Assembly: GCA_030636615.1 (NCBI GenBank)
Contig: DAOVWP010000014.1
Span: 1-10,519 of the forward strand
Length of the DNA: 10,519 bases
Reading direction: 5' to 3'
DNA from: Candidatus Nanohaloarchaea archaeon
Lineage (GTDB): Archaea; EX4484-52; GLR71
Below the pieces are notes generated by a model. The model made no database searches. It saw only the letters and a program-made list of their open reading frames with translations, and was not told the origin of the DNA. Below, piece after piece: positions 5,413 to 10,519 of this stretch. The translations under genes were made by a program, and so were the position numbers. The stretch's first letter is position 1; each line of letters begins with the position of its first letter.

Positions 5413-6189
5413 CTATCTTCTGAAGAATCCGAAGAGTTTTGAGAATAGGCCGATCTTGTTGTTTTCTTCCGGTACATTGTATTCCTGTCCGATAAGAGAT
5501 GATGCAAGTCTTTTGATCTCATGGGATGCTTTTGAGTCCGGTGCGTAGTGCACTACAGGAGTTTTTGATGCCAAAGCGTCCTGCACTTCGTCATTTTCAT
5601 GTATATTTGAGATTACAGGGTGACCTAGTAGCGCTTCAACCTCTTCGATAGTTAAATCTGATGGCTTTCCTGTTTTTCTGTTGAGAACTACGCCGATTAT
5701 ATGTGTGCCCATCTCTTCTCCCATCTTTACTGCTTTAAGGGCATCAGTGACTGATGCGAGTTGGGGGTTTGTTACTATTATCATCTCATCTGCTGCTTTT
5801 ATGCTGGATAGACCTTCTTTGCCGAGACCGGCTGCGCCATCCAGTAAAATTACATCATGTTCGCCTACAAGATCAAGAATCATGTTGTCCAGACCAGTAC
5901 CGTCACAGCTTTTCATGTCTGTTATAGAAATTCCTGCCGGCATGATATTGAGACCTGTCGGGTGGATATATGTCGCTTCTTCAGGGTATGCTTCTCCTTT
6001 CAATACATCGTGGATTGTTTTTGGATATAGCGGTACACCAAGATGAAAACCTAAATTTGGTGTTGTGATGTTTGTGTCTACTACAAGAACTTTTTTGCCC
6101 ATATCGTTGAGAGCAGCTCCAAGATTAGCTGACAGTGTTGTTTTTCCAACTCCCCCTTTGCCTGAAGTTACAGCAATTACCTGTGTCAT
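5413..6189 (-). CDS. minD: MinD-family ParA-like ATPase
   Basis: MinD-type ATPases dimerise on ATP, bind the membrane and position other complexes; in archaea, MinD paralogues help place archaella and chemosensory arrays. The deviant Walker A motif GKGGVGKTT is at residues 10-18. The switch I region reads VDTNITTPNLGFHLG (Asp38), typical of archaeal members, and Walker B is VILLDGAAG with Asp117. The extreme C-terminus, KIGLFSKLFGFFRR (245-258), is a short amphipathic helix with hydrophobic and basic faces, matching the membrane-targeting sequence of MinD; simple ParA or Mrp proteins lack it. At 258 residues the length is normal. The ATG at 6189 has a weak AGGG 6 bases upstream. No MinC or MinE is nearby, as expected for archaea. 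It lies upstream of tRNA-Cys on the same strand and diverges from leuS. Confidence 0.93.
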   Translation of the reverse strand: MTQVIAVTSGKGGVGKTTLSANLGAALNDMGKKVLVVDTNITTPNLGFHLGVPLYPKTIHDVLKGEAYPEEATYIHPTGLNIMPAGISITDMKSCDGTGLDNMILDLVGEHDVILLDGAAGLGKEGLSSIKAADEMIIVTNPQLASVTDALKAVKMGEEMGTHIIGVVLNRKTGKPSDLTIEEVEALLGHPVISNIHENDEVQDALASKTPVVHYAPDSKASHEIKRLASSLIGQEYNVPEENNKIGLFSKLFGFFRR

Positions 6190-6216
6190 ATTGAACCCTA
6201 TTATGAAATTTATTTT

Positions 6217-6230
6217 AAGATATATATATG
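6217..6230 (-). promoter_or_regulatory. TATA-like box for minD
   Basis: The minus strand reads CATATATATATCTT here, 28-41 bases before the minD ATG. Transcription would start roughly at 6198, giving a very short leader. Inferred from position and composition. Confidence 0.45.
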
Positions 6231-6265
6231 TTGTGTTGATATATCATTATATATTACTCTTTTTG

Positions 6266-6286
6266 AGCTTTAAAATATATAAAGCT
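6266..6286. promoter_or_regulatory. Inverted repeat over a TATA-like box between minD and leuS
   Basis: AGCTTTA (6266-6272) and TAAAGCT (6280-6286) are exact inverted copies with a 7-base spacer. The centre, AAATATATAAAG, is itself a good archaeal TATA box on the plus strand. It could drive leuS with a leader of about 65 bases, or be a regulator site in the shared promoter region. The rest of the 180-base gap holds only A+T-rich sequence and the two other TATA-like boxes. Confidence 0.4.
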
Positions 6287-6331
6287 AATCTAATTTGTGT
6301 TTGTGAATATTAAGCTTTTTTAAGGTTTAGT

Positions 6332-6339
6332 GTATAAAT
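6332..6339 (+). promoter_or_regulatory. TATA-like box for leuS
   Basis: GTATAAAT lies 31-38 bases before the leuS ATG. The predicted start is near 6361, at the end of the AGGTG ribosome-binding motif (6357-6361), so either this promoter gives a nearly leaderless message or the box at 6272-6283 is used instead. Confidence 0.4.
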
Positions 6340-6369
6340 TATCATTTAGTTACTTTAGGTGTTGTCGAT

Positions 6370-9225
6370 ATGGTTGTTGAAGAAAGGGTTAATTTTAAGG
6401 CAATAGAGTTGAAATGGCAGAAAAAATGGGCCGATTCAAAGTTGTTTGAGGCTGAGCCGGATAAATCCAAGAAAAAGTTCTTTGTCACTCTTCCTTATCC
6501 ATATGTAAGCGGATTCCCGCATCTTGGACATTCTTATACATATTCTAAGGGTGATGTGTTTGCCAGATATAAAAGGATGCAGGGTTATAATGTTTTGTTT
6601 CCCTTTTCTTTCCATTGCACAGGTACGCCTATTGTGGCTGCTGCTCAGAGAGTAAAGGAAGGAGAACCCACACAGATAAGTATACTTAAGCAGATTGGTA
6701 TCTCGGATGAAGAGATAAAGAAATTTGCTGATCCTGTGTATTGGACTGAATTTTTTCCTGTCAAGACAAAGGAACATTTGATACGGGCAGGGTTTTCAGT
6801 GGACTGGAGAAGGTCTTTTATTACGACAGATCTTAATCCTCATTATTCCCGTCTTATAGATTGGCAGTATCTCAAGTTAAAGGAAAAAGGTTATGTCGTA
6901 AAGGGATCACATCCTGTTGTGTGGTGTCCGAAGTGTAAAAATCCTGCTGGAGATCATGCAAGAAAAGAAGGTGAGGGTATCACTCCCGAGCCAATGGCTG
7001 TCGTTCTCTTTAAGAGCGATGATGGCAAGATATTTCCCTGCGCAACTCTTCGACCAGAGACTACTTTTGGCGTGACAAACCTGTGGATTAATCCTGATCT
7101 TGAATATGTTGAGGCAAAGGTCAATGGTGAAACATGGATCTTATCTGAGGAAGCAGTTTCCAAGTTTGAGATGCAGAAATTCAAGGTTGAGAAACTGGGT
7201 GTAGTAAAAGGGAGTAAATTTATTGCTGTCAGTGTCAGGAATCCTGTAACTGGTACAAAGGTACCAGTGCTTCCGGGAACTTTTGTCAAATCTAATTTTG
7301 GTACAGGTGTTGTTATGTCTGTTCCTGCTCATGCACCATATGATTATATCGCGCTGAGGGATCTTAAGAGAACTCCGCAGAAATATAATCTATCAAGTGT
7401 TATGCTGAAATCTCTTAATCCAATATCACTTATATCAATTGAAGGTTTTGGAGAAAACCCTGCTGTTGAAATTGTTGAAAAGAGCGGTATAAAAGATCAG
7501 CATGATAAGGAAAAATTAGAAAATGCGACACATGAGATATATCGCAAAGAGTTTCATAAAGGTATCCTCAAGGAGAATACTGGGAAATATAAAGGGCTTA
7601 AGGTCTCTAAGTGTAAGGACATATTGTTGAAGGATTTTGTCAAGAATAAGTGGGTGGTAGTATTTTATGAACTTAATGATAAAGTTGTGTGCAGGTGTCT
7701 TACTGATTGTGTTGTAAATATTGTTGAAAACCAGTGGTTCCTGAATTATGGTAATGCTAAATGGAAAAAAGTTGTTCACAAAGCTGTGGATAAGATAAAG
7801 TTATATCCTGATAGTACCAGAAAACAGTTCCATTATGTTGTTGACTGGCTTAAGGACTGGGCATGCACAAGAGAGTTTGGTCTTGGCACGCCGCTTCCGT
7901 GGGATAGGAAGTGGATGATTGAAGCACTTTCTGATTCAACAATCTATATGTCGTTCTATACAATATATCATATAATTAAGGATAGGAAAATCAGTTCTGA
8001 ACAGCTTATACCTGCAGTATTTGATTATGTTTTCCTTGGAACTGGTAATGTGTCTGTTGTGTCTAAAAAATCCGGTATTGCTGTGGATACACTTGATAAG
8101 ATGAAGGATGAGTTTAATTACTGGTATCCGTTTGATTTCAGAAATACCGGGAAGGATCTTATACAGAACCATATGACTTTCTGTCTTTTCAATCATGTTG
8201 CAATCTTTCCTGAAAAGCACTGGCCTGCAGGGTTTGGGTTGAATGGTCATGTTAAGATGGATGGAGATAAGATGTCAAAGTCGAAAGGTAATTTTGTGAC
8301 TCTTATTGATGCAGTTGAGAAGATGGGAGCTGATGCGTCGCGTCTGACAGTTCTTGCCGGCGGTGAGGGAGTTGATGATTCAAATTTTGACAGTGACCTT
8401 GTACGATCTGTTCCATACAAACTTGAAAATATGCTTGAGGTGTATCCAAAATTCTATGGTAAGGGTAGAGATAATATTATCTCAATTGACAAATGGTTTG
8501 TGCAAAAGATTGATGAGAGGGTGCGTCTTTCAACTTCTATGATGGAAGATGCGTGTTTCGGCAGTGCAATACAGACTGTTATGTTTGATATGGCAAAGGA
8601 TCTCAAGTGGTATCTTTACAGATCAGGTGATTCTGCTAATAAGGATATTGTGTCGAGATTTATAGAGGTGCAGGTTAAGATGCTGTCTGTGTTTGTTCCT
8701 CATTTTGCTGAAGAAGTATGGGAGAAACTCGGGATGAGTGGTTTTGTTTCAGTTGCAAAATGGCCCTCTGCCGGTCGCGGTAAGATTGATAAGAATATTG
8801 ATCTTATGGAAGATCTGATCAGGCAGTCTGTTGAGGATGTAAGGAATATCAAGTCTCTTGTAGGGATTGACAAACCAAAGATTATCAGTGTATTTATTTC
8901 TCCTGAGTGGAAGTATAAAGCTCTTGCAAAAGCTATGAAGTATAAAGACCGTTCGCATGAGATTGTGAAAATCCTGATGGCTGATAAGGATATTTCTGTC
9001 AATGGGAAGCAGGCTTTGAATTATGCAATTGCTCTTTCGAAAAAAGTTTCGCAGATGAATGTTGGGCTTTCTTCTATATCAGAGTACAAAGCAATGATAG
9101 ATGCCAAGGAATTTCTTGAAAAGGAATTTGGATGTGCAGTTGAGGTCGTGAAAGTAGATAAGGATATCAAGTCACAGAGAGCGCTTAAGGCGGAACCGTC
9201 AAAACCCGGAATTGAAATTGAGTAG
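6370..9225 (+). CDS. leuS: Leucyl-tRNA synthetase, archaeal type
   Basis: LeuRS charges tRNA-Leu with leucine in the cytoplasm and hydrolyses mischarged tRNA. The class I signatures are clear: PYPYVSGFPHLGH (HIGH-type HLGH at residues 51-54) and KMSKS at 634-638 in KMDGDKMSKSKGNF. The zinc-binding-like WCPKC (Cys186, Cys189) precedes the CP1 editing domain, whose threonine-rich motif TLRPETTFG (226-234) and VPAHAPYD (318-325, with the conserved Asp325) are intact, so editing should work. The position of the editing insertion, these motifs and the 951-residue length fit the archaeal/eukaryotic form rather than the bacterial one. AGGTG at 6357-6361 lies 8 bases before the ATG. The C-terminal ~150 residues resemble the usual archaeal extension. 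The gene stands alone, ending 48 bases before the next start. Nothing looks truncated. Confidence 0.97.
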   Translation: MVVEERVNFKAIELKWQKKWADSKLFEAEPDKSKKKFFVTLPYPYVSGFPHLGHSYTYSKGDVFARYKRMQGYNVLFPFSFHCTGTPIVAAAQRVKEGEPTQISILKQIGISDEEIKKFADPVYWTEFFPVKTKEHLIRAGFSVDWRRSFITTDLNPHYSRLIDWQYLKLKEKGYVVKGSHPVVWCPKCKNPAGDHARKEGEGITPEPMAVVLFKSDDGKIFPCATLRPETTFGVTNLWINPDLEYVEAKVNGETWILSEEAVSKFEMQKFKVEKLGVVKGSKFIAVSVRNPVTGTKVPVLPGTFVKSNFGTGVVMSVPAHAPYDYIALRDLKRTPQKYNLSSVMLKSLNPISLISIEGFGENPAVEIVEKSGIKDQHDKEKLENATHEIYRKEFHKGILKENTGKYKGLKVSKCKDILLKDFVKNKWVVVFYELNDKVVCRCLTDCVVNIVENQWFLNYGNAKWKKVVHKAVDKIKLYPDSTRKQFHYVVDWLKDWACTREFGLGTPLPWDRKWMIEALSDSTIYMSFYTIYHIIKDRKISSEQLIPAVFDYVFLGTGNVSVVSKKSGIAVDTLDKMKDEFNYWYPFDFRNTGKDLIQNHMTFCLFNHVAIFPEKHWPAGFGLNGHVKMDGDKMSKSKGNFVTLIDAVEKMGADASRLTVLAGGEGVDDSNFDSDLVRSVPYKLENMLEVYPKFYGKGRDNIISIDKWFVQKIDERVRLSTSMMEDACFGSAIQTVMFDMAKDLKWYLYRSGDSANKDIVSRFIEVQVKMLSVFVPHFAEEVWEKLGMSGFVSVAKWPSAGRGKIDKNIDLMEDLIRQSVEDVRNIKSLVGIDKPKIISVFISPEWKYKALAKAMKYKDRSHEIVKILMADKDISVNGKQALNYAIALSKKVSQMNVGLSSISEYKAMIDAKEFLEKEFGCAVEVVKVDKDIKSQRALKAEPSKPGIEIE

Positions 9226-9240
9226 ATTTTTCCCGAGTGA

Positions 9241-9251
9241 TTTATTTATAT
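9241..9251 (+). promoter_or_regulatory. TATA box for the pilin-like gene
   Basis: TTTATTTATAT is centred about 27 bases before the ATG at 9274. That is the distance expected for a leaderless archaeal message, and no Shine-Dalgarno motif is present. It implies the gene is transcribed separately from leuS. Confidence 0.55.
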
Positions 9252-9273
9252 CTTGTAAGTATAATTATGTGTC

Positions 9274-10434
9274 ATGTTAAGGAATGGTCTTACTTCTATT
9301 GTTTCAACAATACTTTTTATTATGATTTCGGTATCTGTGGCAGGTTCAACCATGTATTTTGTTAAAGATATACAGGAAAGTGAAAAAACCAGAGTTTCCA
9401 GGGATATTGATATTGTCCTTGAGGATTTGAGTGTTATATCTGCTTCTGATATAAGACGGTGTGAGGATGCGCAGGATGATGTTGAGTTCTTGAGCAGGAT
9501 AACAGGTCTTGCAAGCGGTGCGAAGGTTGTTTTGGTTGGTGATAATCCAGAGATTCTTGTTGATTATGAAGACCAGAGTGGCAGGTCATTTCTTGATGAG
9601 ATAGAAAAGGGGATGAGTGGTGAAGTTCATTTTACTGCTTATGGGCCGTTGTCTTCAATATTGTTCAGGTTAATGGATTATTCAGAAATACTTAATTTTG
9701 TAAGCAATGAAAGTTTTGTTTTCAAGTCGGCTTATCCAGATGGGACTTATCTGATTGTTGATGAGAATGGTGATGGTATTCTTAATGGTAATGATGATGT
9801 TTATGAATATGTGACCAAGACCTGCGGAGTTCATACATATATAATCGGTGAAAGGGAGCCTTATGATAAAAATACTGTGTTCTCGATATATATCTCTCTT
9901 GCTGATGGTGAGGGAGATGACTGGTGGGTTGAGAATGTGGTTGAGACATTTATGTTTGAAACAGAGGATGAGCTTCTTGCAGATATAAGGAACAGGATTG
10001 CGTCTGCCAGTTCCAGTGTTGTGTTGATTGGAAATACTCCAACATCTATTTCTGATTCTGAGACTCTTGATGTGATGGAGTATGCTCTTGATAGAGGTGT
10101 TTCTGTCGAGGCGATTGGTCCTATTACTGCAGAAGTGATTGCAAGGGTTGGCCCAGTAAGGATTGGGACTCTCTTGTGGAAAGGTTTTGTTGTTGATGAT
10201 ACTAATGGTAATGTGACTGATTGCGAAGAGTTTGAAGGAGATGGTAAATGTCATGAAGTGGCTTATGTTGTGGTTGATGGGAATTCTTATAAGTATATGA
10301 CCGGGTCTCCGGTTTATACAACTGTTTTACAAGGTGTGAATCCTTTGATATCTGGGGGTGTTGTTGGTCTTCTTGGTGTTACTGATATTACTTCGAGCGG
10401 TACTATATATTGCATCGTACTTCCGTATCGATAG
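9274..10434 (+). CDS. Pilin-like surface protein with duplicated PLD-like domain
   Basis: The N-terminus MLRNG followed by LTSIVSTILFIMISVSVAGS resembles an archaeal type IV pilin: a very short charged leader, a Gly at position 5 where prepilin peptidase could cut, and a ~25-residue hydrophobic helix. The rest would lie outside the membrane. Residues ~70-135 and ~235-295 look like copies of one unit: KVVLVGDNPEI and VVLIGNTPTSI, then FTAYGPLSSILFR and VEAIGPITAEVIA. The second unit plus HEVAYVVVDG and MTGSP (327-346) recalls the phospholipase D/TrmB C-terminal fold with catalytic residues lost. A calcium-loop-like DENGDGILNGND is at 163-174. Five cysteines (63, 184, 317, 326, 380) could form disulfides. 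The role is unknown; a surface sensor or minor pilin-like adhesin is a guess. A plain signal-anchored protein is the alternative. Confidence 0.7.
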   Translation: MLRNGLTSIVSTILFIMISVSVAGSTMYFVKDIQESEKTRVSRDIDIVLEDLSVISASDIRRCEDAQDDVEFLSRITGLASGAKVVLVGDNPEILVDYEDQSGRSFLDEIEKGMSGEVHFTAYGPLSSILFRLMDYSEILNFVSNESFVFKSAYPDGTYLIVDENGDGILNGNDDVYEYVTKTCGVHTYIIGEREPYDKNTVFSIYISLADGEGDDWWVENVVETFMFETEDELLADIRNRIASASSSVVLIGNTPTSISDSETLDVMEYALDRGVSVEAIGPITAEVIARVGPVRIGTLLWKGFVVDDTNGNVTDCEEFEGDGKCHEVAYVVVDGNSYKYMTGSPVYTTVLQGVNPLISGGVVGLLGVTDITSSGTIYCIVLPYR

Positions 10435-10519
10435 ATGCCATTTATGGGAATCATAATTTCTTCTTTTAATTTGGATGTTACCAGTGCGAAACCGTCTAAT
10501 AACTTGTCTATATCGGTCA
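10435..10519 (+). CDS. N-terminus of an unidentified protein, cut by window edge
   Basis: Directly after the TAG of the pilin-like gene, ATG at 10435 opens a frame of 28 codons to the end of the window. It reads MPFMGIIISSFNLDVTSAKP and continues with Ser, Asn and Ile-rich sequence. A second in-frame ATG at 10444 gives MGIIISSFNL and may be the true start. The zero-base gap suggests translational coupling with the preceding gene. The opening SSFN-V-SAKP style recalls small archaeal proteins of unknown function that begin with a similar beta-strand, but this is too short to identify. The opposite strand is also open here, so the strand is likely rather than certain. Confidence 0.5.
   Translation, partial: MPFMGIIISSFNLDVTSAKPSNNLSISV

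Noticed and set aside
5681..6046. 121-codon plus-strand open frame inside minD
   Set aside because: It overlaps the well-defined minD motifs on the other strand and resembles no protein.
9226..9240. leuS terminator at the short T run after the stop
   Set aside because: Only five consecutive T bases; too weak to call given the A+T content of the gap.
9682..10254. 190-codon minus-strand open frame inside the pilin-like gene
   Set aside because: It is antisense to a gene with clear N-terminal and repeat structure. Its composition (many Ile, Asn, His and Ser) is that of a reverse-frame shadow.
10435..10519. Minus-strand coding sequence at the right edge (reads TDIDKLLDGFALVTSKLKEE)
   Set aside because: The open frame continues antisense through the end of the pilin-like gene without a natural stop, and the plus strand offers an ATG directly after a stop. 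It is not fully excluded.

Overview
The window looks archaeal. The leucyl-tRNA synthetase is of the archaeal/eukaryotic type, the MinD ATPase has the archaeal switch region, the tRNA-Cys gene encodes no CCA end, TATA-like boxes precede most genes, and the last complete gene begins like an archaeal type IV pilin. A+T content is moderate, with short gaps between genes. This would fit a DPANN or euryarchaeal genome fragment, but the sequence alone does not fix the lineage.

Layout from left to right. A PHP-domain phosphoesterase gene (minus strand, cut by the left edge) diverges from a two-gene plus-strand unit: thiI (tRNA 4-thiouridine synthase) and, 17 bases later, a long U32-family protein of the RNA hydroxylase type. 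An inverted repeat sits in the divergent promoter region. Tail to tail with the U32 gene, separated by one base, is an A+T-rich, lysine-rich orphan gene on the minus strand. Next comes an irregular stretch (about 4740-5225): an open frame with no start codon, three copies of an 18-base hairpin, further REP-like hairpins, and a 22-base copy of the 3' end of tRNA-Cys. tRNA-Cys(GCA) follows on the minus strand, then minD on the minus strand. minD diverges from leuS. After leuS come a pilin-like surface protein with a degenerate duplicated domain and the first 28 codons of another plus-strand gene.

The core genes form a translation and tRNA theme: ThiI modifies U8 of tRNAs (the tRNA-Cys here has U8), the U32 protein probably hydroxylates RNA, and LeuRS charges tRNA-Leu. 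The part least like ordinary genome is the pocket between the U32 gene and tRNA-Cys. It looks like an integration or rearrangement site next to a tRNA gene, with a likely acquired orphan gene, a broken gene and structured repeats. The second unusual item is the pilin-like protein at 9274-10434. No complete, clearly new multi-gene system can be shown from this window.
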